Shown here piece by piece: positions 10,642-24,492 of a stretch of DNA of 64,000 bases. How positions within the stretch are numbered: position 1 is the stretch's first letter; every line of letters starts with the position of its first letter. The position numbers were made by a program, and so were the translations under genes. The stretch lies in NCBI GenBank assembly GCA_002685535.1, contig NYXK01000046.1, positions 1 to 64,000 on the forward strand, read 5' to 3'. The stretch is from Deltaproteobacteria bacterium. GTDB lineage: Bacteria > SAR324 > NAC60-12. The notes beneath the pieces are model-generated. The model was not told where the DNA came from. It searched no databases and worked only from the letters and a program-made list of their open reading frames with translations.

Positions 10642-13600
10642 TGGACTTCGGAGAGAGAGTGTCGGACGGCGTCTGATACTTTCTCATTCATCTTGATATT
10701 TCCCATGATGTTGCTTGATGTTTGATGTTGGGTTGCTGGAGTGTCGAGATGAAGTCGCGTTGCGTCGTCGTGAAGAAAAAGTTCGCTAAGGCGAAGGCGC
10801 GTTTGGCTTGTTGAGCTTTTGTGTGCGAGAGATTAGTTCGCGTCATTGCCTTGGCATGAGGGTATACTCATAATCGTAAATGAATTGGAGCCGAACTGTA
10901 ATCAGCTACTCTCAATTGAGCTCGCCGGCCTGCCCCTTTGTTGTTGACCCACCTTTGTGGTCGGAACGACTAAGCGAGCTGTTCCGGGCGGTCCATTAGA
11001 ATGACGGTCGTCTCACAGCAGAACTCGTAAAAGGCCAACAGGAAAGCAAAGTTTTCGTCCTGTACGAGATATATGATTGAGCACGCTCCCAGTTCCGTGG
11101 GAACCTGGTGCAGAATTGTAAATACTATACATACCTACCAGATCAAGACTTGAAAGGAGCTCCCGAATGCGTCATCTCACAACTTGACGTTGTTAAAAGC
11201 TTGTTTCTTATTTCAAGCTCGCATGGAAGGTTTAAACATTGGCGCCAGGGAGCTCTTCGATATGCTGTGTGGTGTCCTTTCATGCTTCATTTCATGTCTT
11301 CTGAAGAGTGCTTTTACTGGAGAGCTTTCCTGTCCCATCTGAACTCTCCACGTGCTGGAATTCCCAGCACCTGACAGCCCATGGCGATTGAAAACTTGCC
11401 TGCATACAAAAGTGATGTCAGTTGAGGCACTCGAAAGCATCGCAACTTATTCTTTCAAAAGAAGAATCAATGCACCGAATTCACCATCGATTGTGGACAC
11501 GGCATCCTCGTTGTTGTGCTCCGGCCCGGCCGATAAGCGACATTCTTCCCTATACATAAACAAATCACGCTTTCTACCATTACGAGTGCTATGGCCTAGT
11601 GTTCATGACGAATCAGCTCAGACCGGAAGTTCAAGAGATTTTCAGATGTCCAACCAACATCAATCCTGCTCCGCCAAAAGCCGTGAAGTCGTGCCCGCAA
11701 TGGCGGCGGATTACCACCCCTTCCCTCTCTGGTGCAGAAGACATCTAAATCTCCTGCCACTCCGGTGCAGAAACTTACAATGACCCTTACATGTTGACGG
11801 CCGAGCGCCGGTGATCTGATCCTGTCGCTTCGTGTCCTGATCCATGGTCTCCAACGGGTTTCACATTCCCCCAGAGTACCAAAATCCTCTATCCTGTGGA
11901 GTGAAATCCACATCAGGTTCGATTCCTGGTTTGAGGGCGGCAATTTCTGGCTGTGGCTTCCTTCAATAGAGGGTTGAAAAATCAATTTGGCGCCCAATGT
12001 TGATTCTTTTGGGGGCCTTGTTTACCAACATGTTTCTTTCTTCTTGCTTGCTGTCTTCTCGTGTTTGTACTTTTTGTTGTCGTCGCTGATGTCAAACAAT
12101 TAAGCGAGCCCTGTACCCCTCCCCCAACCCATTTCCTCTCCCACCACCAAGTCAAGTCAATCCTCCCATCCCTCCTATCTACGACCCAGTCAGTCAGTCA
12201 GCCCCACGCCTAACCAGAATCGACAATCTTACTTACCATCCCAACAACAAAAGATGAATTTCCTTTCAATCCAAGAAAACCAACATACAACAATCAAAAC
12301 GTGCTTCTCAAAATCTCTATCTGTAATTGCCTTTACTTACGCTCCAGCACACCCATCCTTCAATCCATCCTCTTCCAACCAACCCCATCGAACGCCCCGG
12401 GAGTAAGGTACAACAGACGATTGTCGCCTCCCGTCGACAGCTAGCTCTACAATTATTCCCTCACCCAATTCCGAATCTAACACCAACACTAACACCAACC
12501 CCGTACGCGACCACAGCCGGCCGCATCCGCATCCGCGTGCGGCAAAAAGCAAGCAAGCAAACGTACAACTCAACTCAACTCCTTACCGCAATTATCATAC
12601 CGCTTGCTGTACCCACGATCTCTCCATTTCTCTTTGTCCATCTAGTCCCTGCTTCGCAGATGGTTAGATACGAGGCGAGTCAACAACTACTGAATTATAA
12701 GGAAGGTGTTTTTTACAGTGGCGGTAGGGAACAGGGAAACGAGGTGACTCAGGTGAGGGGGAGAGGCTAGTCAAGTATCATTGAGGATTGAGATTGTCCG
12801 TTCCGTATTTAGTCTTATCATCTATTCTAAAGTGTATTATAATGAGTTAGCGCTGTAAGACCTATGTCCATCCATCCATAGTCATTCACTCGATGGTTGA
12901 AACTTCAATGCAGATCAGAAGCCTCAATGCTGGGTGAGATCTCAAAGCCACAGACGCAAGGATCCGATTGCCATCCGATCTCGGCCCGTCTGTTCATCTC
13001 ATCTCATCTCATGCCAACCCAGACCGACAGATAGATCCGATCCGAGAAAAAGCAATTCCATTTCTCCCCCACAACCATACATATCGCGCTAGTTGAACAC
13101 AGTTCCGAGAAGCCGGGGCGGATATATCTTGTCTCGCCATGTCTTGTCTCGCGTCGTGTCGCCATCCTATCCAGTGCCGAAAAGCCAAGTGAGAAAAAGC
13201 AAAATACGTCGCGGAGCACGAAATGACTGCCGGTCTTACTTGTGGATTTTCGGCGCGGCGACACTGGCTCTTCGACGTGCCTGACTGTATGGAGGAGGTT
13301 ATTTGTCTGGGAGGGGTAGTTCTAGGCCGGCGATGGGAACGCCCACTCAGCAGTATTCGACCTTCTTTCTTCATACACCGCCTCTCGACTTCCCAGCCGG
13401 AATGGCATCCCAAAACTCTCGTCGATTTCCTCCCAAGCCAGATGCGACACGTCTCATAGCCCCGCTCTCGTAGCCAGGTTGCCGGGCCTCAATAGCACCG
13501 CGATATAATCCCACTCGTCTCAACCCAGCCGAAATCCTCTTCGATCCCATATGAAGTCATTCCACTGCCAACGAACGTGTCCTCCGACAGTTTACATGGC

Positions 13601-14750
13601 TCCTGTTTCGCCTGGCTTGCTGGATGGCTGGCCTGGTCGGATCTGTAACACAACATTCGCTGCGCCTCTGCAATCACCCTCCTGATCACGTAACACCAAC
13701 ACCAACATCATATCATCCCCATCCTTGCGTTCCCGGCTTGCCGGTCAGTGTTCGTCAGCAGTCATCAAATCCCGAATCCAAGCATCAGAAGCCTCGCACA
13801 GAACCCAACGTCTAGCATCTTGCAATTCCAAAACTTTGTCAATTGTCACTCTTGTGCCAGGTCAGGTCTTGTTTCGTTTCTGCCAAGTTGGTTGGGCTTC
13901 CATTGGGCGGGGGGATTCGCTTCGCTTCGGTCCGGAGCGTCGTACAGGGATGTTTTTCCAACACAAAAAACCAACAGTGGGATTGAGGAACAGGGAAGAA
14001 GCTGGAAATGCCGATTGGGTGTTGGCTCGGCGCATTCCGTCATACGGTCCACTGAGCATCCATCAATTCAACCTCTATCCCAGCCCGACCCGAAACCTAA
14101 TTCAAAGACGACCATTGATGCCACAAGTGGCCTGTAGCAAACTTCCTGAAATGACCATACGATGCGCCACCTTTGAAACACGGAGGATAGAAGCTGATCG
14201 GGGAAGGTGGTAGCTCGATCCGGGCAGCCGCCAGAAATTGCAGGTTGTTCGCATACAGATCGAATCTCGGCCTTAATTGTAGTGTGATGAGCCAGGTCAG
14301 GGAGAAGAGCGAGGAGGGGGCTAAAACTGCAGGCGCTTAGAGCTGCATATGCACCTAGCCCAGGATATCTGCGCGCGCGCATATTGTACCACAATGCGGT
14401 TAAGGAGGGGAGGGGAGCCCATCTCGTTTCTTTGGGGAGTCTGTCTTGCCCTGTTGTCAATGGCTCGCCTGTACCGCGTATTTCTCTTTCGTTTGGAAAA
14501 ATTGAGAATAGATTGGATAATCATATTCCGACGAGTCCGGCGATGGAGCGAGAGCCGCGAGATGTCGTGCATATGGGCGTTTGAAGACTGGCTTGCTAAT
14601 GCTTTGCGAGAAAGGACTCAAGCATTGGCTGGCCGGCGGGCAATCCAGATGTGCCTAATTAGAGAAGAAATGTTAGCTTACACGTCATAGAGGCAATTCT
14701 ACAGTATAATTATTGCGAGAGTCATAGCCATGGATAGGCAGAACCAGAAC
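10642..14750. other. Long intergenic region, no gene recognised
   Basis: About 4.1 kb without a convincing gene on either strand. It contains pyrimidine-rich plus-strand tracts (about 12100-12640), simple repeats such as (ATCTC)3 at 12996-13010 and TCCATCCATCC near 12870. Several 100-160 codon open frames overlap each other on both strands and show no domain, signal peptide or splice consistency. The left end carries the promoter of the minus-strand gene at 10641. Confidence 0.45.
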
Positions 14751-15885
14751 TTACATATTGCAGTAGACGTGGAACTTTTTGGAGCAGACCTCCCTCTTGA
14801 CATCTGCGATTAATCTGTCCACATCGGCTTTCGTCCATTGGCTCATTCGTGTCAGAGGTGCTGTAGTGAGTGCCTCTAAGCCTTGCGTAAGCCCGAGATT
14901 ATACCAACGTCCAATATCCTTCTGATGAGGGTCGCTTTCCCACGGGTTCAGGGGAATCTTAATGACCTCCTCTTTGATGTCCACGAAACCTGCTCTCTGC
15001 AGCATAGGTCCCGTTTCGTGATTGTATGCCAGCGGCCTGTAAGCGCGTTCTGTCGCGTCAAACAATAATCTGCTCCATTGTATGATGCTGGAGTCTGCTG
15101 GGAGGGTGCCGTCGTCGCAACGCGGTTCCATATCAATTTCCACATGCTCCAGCCATCCGAACCCTGGTTTTAGATGCCTGTAATCATCAACCTCCGCTCT
15201 CTCCCTACAGAATTCTGGGTATCTCACCTGAATATTTGTGCATATGTGGCTGGCCAACTGACTATGCTTCCTGCCAGCATCCGCATATGGATCAAATCCC
15301 AAGAATCAACATCGCACCAAAACCACGGGGACTCGATATCTCGCTGGTGAAAAGCCAAATTCGGCGGGATTCTGCAGATAGTTAGCATTGCACCCCTCCA
15401 CGGGGTCTCGATACTTACGTTGCAGGCTGGATCAGTGCAAGATCTATCCCTTGCACCTCGGCAGACTGATGATAGTATTTTCTGACAGAATTAGCCCAAA
15501 TCTTCTTCCCTTTCCCAGTCCAGGCCCTTACTCTGCCATATCAATCGCCCATATGCCTGTTCCACAGCCCAAATCCAATATCCTAGGCCCCTTATCGTAG
15601 TTCGGAACGAAAGTTGTGGAGTGTAATGCTTCGTTTCTCGCGACCGAGAAGAATTTGTGGTAGATGTCCATGCGATCCATCTCAGACTGCCCCTCAGTTA
15701 GCCCACCATCCGCATTCCTACTCGCCATCTGCACTGCGCTGTATTGGAGAACACGCGGTACTAACCTCGTCGATCGGGAACATGTATTTGCCGTTTCTGA
15801 AGCCACAGTACGTGCGCCCATATTCTACGTAATTTGCTGGAGGAGGGAGGGAGGTTTGGTGTTCGGGGCGAACTGGGAGGGGCAT
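14751..15885 (-). CDS. LaeA-like SAM-dependent methyltransferase, 302 aa
   Basis: Exons 15885-15766, 15686-15532, 15481-15419, 15371-15228 and 15177-14751 join in phase to 302 residues. Order: [20 protein letters not shown] and [12 protein letters not shown] (entry signature of the LaeA-like family), SAM motif [16 protein letters not shown] (about residues 74-88), [13 protein letters not shown], then [41 protein letters not shown] and KIPLNPW. Founding members act in the nucleus as global regulators of secondary metabolism; most of the many fungal paralogues have no known substrate, so regulation is possible but not shown. Introns are 47-79 bases. The start at 15885 follows an in-frame stop, and the length fits the family. 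The 5' side is an unusually long gene-free stretch. No biosynthetic backbone gene is nearby. Confidence 0.88.
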
Positions 15886-16529
15886 TCTAGTGGGGTTCTC
15901 GTCAGTATCTGCTCGTCAGGAATGTGAATGCAGACTTGGAGTCGCAGATTGTCTGCAGTGCTGAAACTGTCTGCGAAGAATGTGAAAGATGCAGATTAGG
16001 GCGGGCGAGCATGCAGGAAGCTCGCAGAGTTCCAGTCTCCAACAGCATAAGAAAATCCTACATACCCATTGTTGGCCATGGCCACAACCATCGAGACAAT
16101 AATGTAGGGAGATTTGTCGCAAAGGTCGCTGGAAGTCTTATAGTATCATCTGCTGCTCGTAGACAGTGGGCTTTCGGTGTATTCGTGAAGTCTTGTATTG
16201 GACTGGTCTGCAGAGTGAAGTGATGGTAGCTATGGCGTAGAAGTACTGTAAACGATCGTGGTGAATTGAAGTGGTGGTGCGTAGAAAGTGGAAGTGAGGT
16301 GGAAATAGCTGCAGGTGGGTTCTGGTAGTTGGTGGAGTGGCTTTCGGTGACGGTGAAGAAAGCTGCTGGCACTTCGCTGGCGTCTGGCGTCAGAGTCTTT
16401 GGTTCTGGGAACGACGAACGAGCGAATGGAGGGGAAGTAGTGCTATGTAAGTAATTGAACGGTGGGCATAGCGGGTCCCAGAGAAGGGTAGAAGGCACGG
16501 CTAGCTTGCGTCTAGTGAGATACCCAGAA

Positions 16530-16562
16530 GGGTTTGGGTTTGAGTTTGGGTTGGGGTTTGGT
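16530..16562. repeat. GGGTTT-type simple repeat
   Basis: Imperfect GGGTTT/GGGTTTGAG units over 33 bases. It resembles, but does not match, the TTAGGG telomere repeat, so I read it as a local microsatellite. Confidence 0.5.
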
Positions 16563-19500
16563 GGTAATCGTCTGGTCTCGGGGTCCACTGATACCCTGGC
16601 AATTGCACCTCTTGTCTCCTCCTGGTGCTCTGGTCTGGCTTGCTCACTCTCAGGCCTGTCCTGTTCTAAATATTCCCTGGTTCTTCCCTGACTGGCGGAG
16701 CTGTCTTCTTCTGGAAAAGCGCCTCACCCACTCGCTCAGTTCTCTCGGGCACGGGAGATGGCAGACCTGAACCCAGCAATTCAGCACAGGGCAGGGAATT
16801 GCAGGGCAGCAGGGCAAGACAGGGTCAGCAGCGGCGGTACAATCTGAAATCCAGCGAATAGTACAGCGCCTAGTACTAGCTTCGACGCCCCTAGCTCCCC
16901 CTCTAGGTTTCCCAGTCAGACTCGTCCCAGCGTGCAAACTCTTTGTCCTTGTCCTTGTCCTTGGGACGGGAATGGCACCGACGGCACCGTAGCGTTGAAA
17001 TAGCGTAGTGCAACCTGTAAGTCCGACCGCTCCTAGCCTGTAGCCACGCTGTGCTGCCTGTAGCTGCCCGCGGAAGGCAATTAGACTTTGAGGGTCTGCT
17101 GGGTACTTGGTACAGGTGGCTGCAGCTGATGGCCACCGGCTGGTATTCTAGTGCTCGCTTGGAGAGTTTGGGGAAGGAGCATTTCTGGTGTTTGACTCGT
17201 GGACAAGGTGACCAGTGGACAGGAATGAGGTGGATAGACGAGAACAGGTTTTGCTTCGGAGATTTGTTGTTGATTAGATTTAGTGGTTGATCAATCCGAT
17301 GGTCGATCTGTGAAGGTATTCGGGATTTGCACTCCTGGCTCTTTCTGCTGCTGGCAACCTCGGCAGTGAAGAGAAACGCAATTGGAAGCAGCCACGATCG
17401 ATGTCGATATATCCAGGTCCAGCACAAGCCGACGTTTACAAAGAGCCCAATGCAGCTACGATTCTGCACTCAAGTTCCTTTCCAACAAGGTCTTGTCAAG
17501 AAATAGAAGTCCTGCAGGTACGCGCTAGAAGATTTAAAAAAGGCTCTGATGCGGCAAGTAGTTTCTCTCCACTCAGCGGCAACAAAATCTATGAAAAGCG
17601 ACTTTTTGGCCTCGTCTCCACACCTTGAGAATGAAAATAAGAAGTAATTATAGCGGCGGGAGGCAGCGGATAAGGAATAAAGGGAGAAGGCCGTTTCGAA
17701 TGTTCAGACCAGACAGGACGGGACCAGGCTGACGTCGAGATGGGGGCCGAATATCCCCTGTCTGTATCAGAATTTCTGGCGCTTGTTGAGATCTCAGATT
17801 ATATATTTATGTGGTGTTTTCTGTGCCCCTTCCGAGCAGCTGTCGTTGTTGGTTTTTGGTCCTGGAATCGCGGTGTCGTTCCTATTCGTGTATCAGACGG
17901 ACCAGAGAACCGTAGTTTGGGGACCCAATCAATTGGTTACAGCGCAAATTGACTTCGGCGCATCGATTGGACGAGGGTTTGTGAATGGTTGCGTGTATGG
18001 GAGATGGATGGAGGTCCACACGGAGATGAAACGAAACAATCGTATGCTGGGCCCACGGAGGAAGAAGGAGTGCTGACAGGAGATTGAGTCTGTTTGGTCT
18101 CTGTATCCGTGTTTTGATACTGTGGATCAGCTCGAGGAGATGAAGCGAGGCTGTGATGTGTTGGCGCTGGATGATGAGCTGAGGGCAACTTCAGGGAAAA
18201 GAAGAACGACTAGAACAAAGAAAATGCTGAAGTAGGCCTTTGATTTGACATACAAAGATGTATATTCTAGGGTTGCGGACACGGTAAGGAAGTACAGCCT
18301 CTTTTGTAAACGTCAGCAAATCAGGGTCGCCATGCGTAGCGATTCGTCCATCGTACTGAATCGTTGCAAGTCTCTGCAATGAGATCCCGATTTTTGCTCA
18401 TCTCACCACGCCTTGTAAACATCTACTTCGAATCTCTTGACACGGTATATCTGCTTCGTACATATGAAGTCGAAGGCAGTTCAGTTATCAAATCGAGAGG
18501 GCTAAAAGTTAAAATTCAACGCTATTCCTTCTAGCTGTTCCTCCGCCTTTCTTACTTTCAGTACACAAGACCCAGCTTTCCGGTCAAGTCACACCGTCAC
18601 ACTTGCCTATCTGTGCCGCTCCACCAAAAAAAACAAAGTCTGACCAACAAGCAGGGCTCGGAAATATTCTTCTGCCACTACTACCCAAGAAACCAGCGTA
18701 TCCTTGTCCTTGTTACCGTCACAAGGGGTCAAGACGTGGTAATTTTTGGTAAGACGAGAATGCTAGGATATGGGGGCTTGCCATTTTCCTGCTGATAGAG
18801 ATTGTGCTACAAACTTGCGAAGTCAAGAGACCCAACATCTGCTTGGGCAGCCTACTCAGTTCCTACGCGTTACTTCCGAACTTCTCGGTCTCTAGACCTC
18901 GGAAGAGGAGGTGAAGTCACCAGCATTTCAATTTCTGTACTCATGAGTCAAATTAGAATCAGCGTTGCTTTCGGCCCTTCACTGTATGAAGATCATCGAC
19001 CCCAGCGATACCGAGGTGAAATCCATAGCCCAGCGCCAGGGTAGATCATCCATTTGATTTATACGACGATTCATTTAATACCGAGACAACGGTACGCCCG
19101 ACTGCATGCCCATCACAACCCATCACTATGAGAATCTTTCCATACAGCAAAACGGAATGACTTCTGATGAAATTTCTGCTGCGCCAGAATCTAAGGAGAA
19201 GTGAGACAAAACTACTCCTGCTTATGTACTTAGTCTTCCCACTTAATTGGAACGGTTGCTGCATCCTGATCCTGACTCTCGAACGAGACATATCCAGTCC
19301 GAGGGTAGCGTTGTCAGGCCCGACAGTTTGGTTCGCCAACCAGGACTCAGCGTTCTGCACAGGTGGGTTGAGTGAGGGGCCCGCACCCGCACCCGACCAT
19401 CACTCTTCTTCTCACGATACAACACATCCAAGTCATCGGTACAGCTGAGCTAGAAGTGCACATCTCATATCCAACTATGTACTGCAGCTTCACGATATCG

Positions 19501-21747
19501 CCGCATGATCATTGCAACCACTCACCACTTGCCAATCTCTTCCTCCACCAACAAACTCATCCCAGATTATGCCACACACAACCTCGTGCTGACGCTGCGT
19601 TACCAACGCTTGTCTATTGTTACGCCGCATCAATACTTCCAAGACCAACCAGGCTACTTCCATCGTACAGTACAGTACCCAATCCCCGTGTCTACCACAT
19701 CACCATCTTACGCACCTGGATCCAGTTCATGGTAACTGGGCCAAGTACATGCAACAAAACCAGACATCCAGTTAGTCAAAATGGCTCAGCCGATCCGAAG
19801 CCGAAGGATTCGGACGAACAAAGTCTGCTGACTTGTATACATCCTTCTCTTTGCTCTAAAGTGTCTCTCCGCACATGACTGGACAGTATACGGACCCAGC
19901 AATGATCTTCCAGAAGATCGCTACTGCATTCCAGCTGAACCGCAGATGCCCTGGAAAAGAACTCCTCATACGGACGTTACGGCTAGTACCGAACCAGCAT
20001 CAAATCACAAGGGCTCACTCGAGTAGAAAACCAACAAAGCGACCCGACCCGACGAACAGGAGCAGAGCTGGAAACTCCGTGAACTTCACACCGAGCCGCA
20101 CGACCAACCACAGGCATCACAGCTAGGCCGGCGAGCGTCACGCTTTCTTTCATCCCCACCCACACCTACTAATAAGCCAGCAGCCCTGTCCGACCCAGCA
20201 GAGAGGTCTACCTCTTGCATATGCAATCATACATGCATGATCACGGCCCATCAGACGGCCGGCCTCCAATCAGATGGTTGCGTATACCTGGCAGGCAGCT
20301 CTGCTTGGGAATGGGTGGGAGGGGAGCTAATTGCCAAGACAGATGAAGAGTCTAGAGTCTAGATTCTGCATCTGCATCTAATATATGACAACGGAAGCTA
20401 TATGTGGGTGAAAGCAAGCTAAAGCTCACAATCTAGGCGACGGATACCTATCATGGTGGGCAACTGCCTGCGGGGTGGAAGAATTCCAAGGTGGGTATGT
20501 ATTTGTTACACTTCCTCGCTTCTCCTTCGAACGGGATCCAGAGCCGAGGATCAAGTGAGTGCACATGTACGCCTCAAGCCACTCTTCCATCTGCTGGCAA
20601 CGCACTGGACTGACAAAAATGGGACGCCACCACCTAACAGCGGGTAGTGGTACGAAAATACCTCCCTACCTACCTACCCACCCGCGGTGATGGTTCAAGT
20701 CGCCGGCACAGCACATCACACATCACACATCACATGGCGCTGGTTCCATCCAACTTCCCGGGTCTCATCTCACCCAAACTCCATCTCTCCCGAATGTCCA
20801 TCCCGTTGAACCAAGGATTCAGTACCTTTGTACTTGTGCATGTACATGTACCTCTGTCACAGTCACAAACTTTACGTGTTAAAAGTACACGTACAGTCAA
20901 GCACCGAGGTACAAGGATACAATTCTATTTTTGCTTATTATGGATACCTTCGAGAAGCAGAGCTCTCTGTTCCATCGCAGTAAGCGCTGGCTAGGGCCTG
21001 TCTGAGATATTCCGTCGGTACCCAATGAAATCTGATGGCAGGATTGCAGGTGAAAATTATGTTACGCAACGCATAATACAGGATGGAAAAAATTGGGAGA
21101 AGGAAAGGGGAAGTCAACTTTATGCGTGATGCCGTGTACGATTTTCAGTGGTCTGGGTCAGTGATCCGGCTGATGTGATGATCCCATTCGACATGCAGCA
21201 ACAATGAACGAGGACGATTCCAAACTTCGCTGTTTGATGATATGCACGCACGCTGGCCTCAAATCCTACTCACCGCAGTTCAGTTTTTCCGTCTGATCAC
21301 TTCAAAGCGCTGTATCTTCTCATTTCATTTCTCGCTTGGTATCAAATGACAAAAGTACCCCCTCATCGAGATGATATCAGATAACCAATTTCTCTTATCC
21401 TTATCTCCTAGTCCAGCTCAGCCCAGCCTAGCAAATTCTATCCAAACTCAAACAGACCCAAATGACACCTCCCCCCCTGTTCTCCATCCCATCATCAATT
21501 TTCCTTTCATCCATCCATCCATCAATCCATCCAACCTCTTAGTACCTCTCATCGTCAAATACATGAAGAAAAACACTCTCTATCGCCGCTTCCCGCCAAA
21601 ACCTTCCCTTCCCCTCCCCTCCCTGTCCTCTGCCCTAGACAGAAATCTCGTCCTCCTCTCATCCACCTCATCATCGTCATCCTCTCCTTCTTCCCTCCCC
21701 TTTCCCTTCAACTGCACAGACCTTCCTTCCTTCCTTTCAAAGTTCCG

Positions 21748-21777
21748 ATCCAATCCAATCCAATCCAATCCAATCCA
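21748..21777. repeat. ATCCA microsatellite, six perfect copies
   Basis: Six uninterrupted ATCCA units within a pyrimidine-rich tract that also carries CTTCC and CATC repeats. Confidence 0.85.
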
Positions 21778-23856
21778 TCCAACCTATCAACCAATCCACC
21801 ACTTCCCCTCCCCTTTCACCAAGCCTCCATACAGCACACCAATCTCGCCTTCGCACAAGCTCAACCTCCCTTCCCCTTCCCTTCTCCAATCATTCCAAGT
21901 CTTCCAGGCTTCCCACCCACCCGACGGGCTGGGACGCACATTCCCTGCTCTGTGGCTTTTGGCAGGGATCTCCCTTGCCTAGCTTAGACATGGAAATGTC
22001 TCACTCAGCCCGACAGGGGTTGAGTCGCTCGTGAAGGTGATTGAGTTTGGTGCTGACTGAGAGCTTTGCAGGGATCGCCTGCTTGGTTGGTTGGAAGCCT
22101 GAGCCGAGGTGTGTGGTTAGGTTAGGGGAAAGAGCATGAGTGATTTTGAAAGGTAGTTAGTTTGGTGAGCGAGCGCTCCTCGTTAGTTCTCATCAGGGAA
22201 TTGAGATTGAGATAGAGAAGAATCCAGTATTTCTGAGGCCAGTGAATTGTTTGTTACAGGCTATTTGCGTAACAGAGAAGCAGGAGAGGAGAGATGCTGC
22301 CGTACTTCCTGTGGAGAAGGGCAAGAGGAAGAACATGAGTCAAGTAGCTCTCTCGTCTATCTGCCACCTCCGTCAGATACCGTGTCTTGCTCCTCCGAAT
22401 TGCTTCGTTCTTCCCGTTTCTCTTCTGTATGATCACGACTTTATCTCACACGTCTTGTTGAAAAACTTGTCTGCTTCTTCACCGGGCTACCTTTCTATTC
22501 AAAATCTTGCATTTGAGTTTCAAATCAGTCAACCATCAACTCTGCCCAAAATCACGGTCCCCGTCCCCTCCACCTCCAAACCGCACATTATTACTCAAAA
22601 TATCCAACCGTACCGATACCATGGTCATTCGACTCATGATCTAGGTCAATCCTCCAATATTAAATTGTCAATTCGGCGAACGTCCACTTAGTCTGCACTG
22701 CACAATGCGAACTGCACATCAGCTCGCGGTGATCTGACCTGATCTGCAAGTCATGATATGGAATAGGCAGGAGGTTATGGTTGGGACTTCGACCTAGAGA
22801 CGCCAGGAGGCAAGTGCCGTGATCGACGGCGAGAGCGGCTGCTCGTACCGACACTGTCAGTTATGGTGCAATGTTGTCTGGTCTGCCAGGTTTAGCTTGA
22901 CATTTCGGCTTTCTCGGATTTCGTTTCGTTGGGTGAGGAGGTGTGTTGCGTTTTGATATTGATGGAGTTTCGGAGTGCGCTGGTGGTGGTTCTGGTGGGG
23001 GGAACTACCACGAATAATGTCTTGGTATGGTATTTATGAGCTCTTCTTTTGAAGAGGTTGAATCGAAACAGCTTATTGAATTTACTTCTGTTTATTTGGA
23101 TTATTTGTTCCGAATCTCTGCTGCCTTTTCGTTGTTGACAATAATTGTTTTTGCGTGCTGGTGTCCAAACCGGGAAGGCTTCTTGTGTGTGGACGTGCCT
23201 GCCCGCTCATCACTGACCTCAAGTTCAGGAAAAAGGAAGAGAAAGTTCTCTCTTCTTTTGTATTCCAACATACTTCATCCTTTGATTTCCATTCTCATGT
23301 TCAAAATACTTTGGCCTCGCCTGCAGGTACTGCATGTCCTGCCGCTCACGACTTCAATGCTCTCCTACACCAGATATCCCAATTCATAGGCCAAGACACT
23401 TTATGGGCTCAAGGCCATACCGTTCAAAGATAATCTCAGAGTCCAACATCGCAATAATGTTTCAGCACACCTTTCTAGCGATGAACAAGATCACGCTTCA
23501 ATCGCCGACCCAAGAACGCAGTCCTTGTGCGACTTCTCTCCCACGTACATCGCCGGGAATTATCAACGATCACAGTAACCACAAGTTCAGATCTCGATGC
23601 ACATCTCCACCCCTCCACAAGCTCACACACCCAATATCCAGGTCTTTGGGACATCGTTCTGCGAGTTTCCGTGGGAACGGCGATTAGGTTTTGGCTGTAC
23701 AAGTCTCGGGGATCTGGTACCCAGCACCGGAAAATAGCAGCGACGGGATCGTAGGCATTGACAGTCTACGAAATCTCGTGTCCCAGATTGATTTCAGGGT
23801 CAAGGGTCTGAAATGCATCTCTACGACTGTGTAACGGGGCACTTGGGCAGCTGCAT

Positions 23857-24492
23857 ATGATGATCGGATCGGTGTACGGGGTGCCAATAACTACGACCCC
23901 TTGTGTCTCAAGCAGGACACAAGACGATCAAATGACTGCTCTCGAATTGGAAGGTGCGAGAAATAATTTCTGGGATCTCGATACGGGCATCTTTCTGCGT
24001 CCTATCATCGCTCAATCGAACTATCACCAGATCTACATATCAAGCTATTGCTCACCTGCATCACCATCACCTTTCATGATCAAAAAATATCCGAAGCTGG
24101 ATCACTTCCTATTCGTGAGTGTGTACCGTTCACTCGGATCCGACAGTCAACTGGTAAGGTTACAGGCCTCAATTCGACTGCCCGCATCTCTCTCGGCCTG
24201 CATGATCTTCCACCCTGACCCCGCAGACAGAGCCGGCAGCAACCAGTCGTTCCGACCGCCATTTCACATCCGAACGAACACTTCAGGATCCGAACACCAT
24301 CTAATCACAGGAACAGATATATATGAACAAGACATATCATTTGCCGGTTCGCAAGGTCCACACACATCGAAGGAATTACCTGCATCTCAATCCCGATACT
24401 CTGGCTACCCAAAGTGTCTCACAGCTCTGAACGAATGCTTTACAATGAGAGGCCATCCAGCCACACACCGCCGTGTTGAGCAATATATTTGA
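23857..24492 (+). CDS. Orphan open frame, 211 aa, doubtful
   Basis: An ATG-started frame of 211 codons, the longest uninterrupted one in the gene-poor block. It has no signal peptide, no membrane segment and no motif I recognise. Composition is mixed, with short pieces such as NNFWDLDTGIFLRP and YPKLDHFLFVSVYRSLGS. It stops where the minus-strand cysteine-rich frame begins. A chance frame is as likely as a gene. Confidence 0.22.
   Translation: MMIGSVYGVPITTTPCVSSRTQDDQMTALELEGARNNFWDLDTGIFLRPIIAQSNYHQIYISSYCSPASPSPFMIKKYPKLDHFLFVSVYRSLGSDSQLVRLQASIRLPASLSACMIFHPDPADRAGSNQSFRPPFHIRTNTSGSEHHLITGTDIYEQDISFAGSQGPHTSKELPASQSRYSGYPKCLTALNECFTMRGHPATHRRVEQYI

Larger units (their letters stand above)
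15886..23856. other. Gene-poor region of about 8 kb
   Basis: No recognised gene. It includes the upstream region of the LaeA-like gene, a T/G-rich repeat at 16530-16562, (TGTCCT)-like repeats near 16940, CTAC and CACAT repeats at 20660-20735, and a strongly pyrimidine-rich plus strand at 21370-21960. Open frames here are mostly products of this base asymmetry (runs of Ser, Pro, Leu). A long untranslated leader, a non-coding transcript or decayed genes are all possible. Confidence 0.45.

Noticed and set aside
11800-11935. tRNA-like sequence: a B-box match (GGTTCGATTCC) with a T-arm-like stem, preceded by a TGTGGA...TCCACA stem-loop
   Set aside because: No variable region between the two arms, an anticodon loop of the wrong size, no A box and no matching acceptor stem. 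Probably chance.
12327-12770. 147-codon plus-strand frame
   Set aside because: Its content follows from the pyrimidine-rich tract (Thr/Pro/Ser/Leu runs), with no motif or start context.
16530-16562. Interstitial telomere-like repeat
   Set aside because: Units are GGGTTT-type and irregular, not the TTAGGG expected in most filamentous fungi.
21371-21982. 203-codon plus-strand frame
   Set aside because: Encoded by C/T-rich repeats (ATCCA, CTTCC), giving Ser/Pro/Leu low complexity; not a credible protein.
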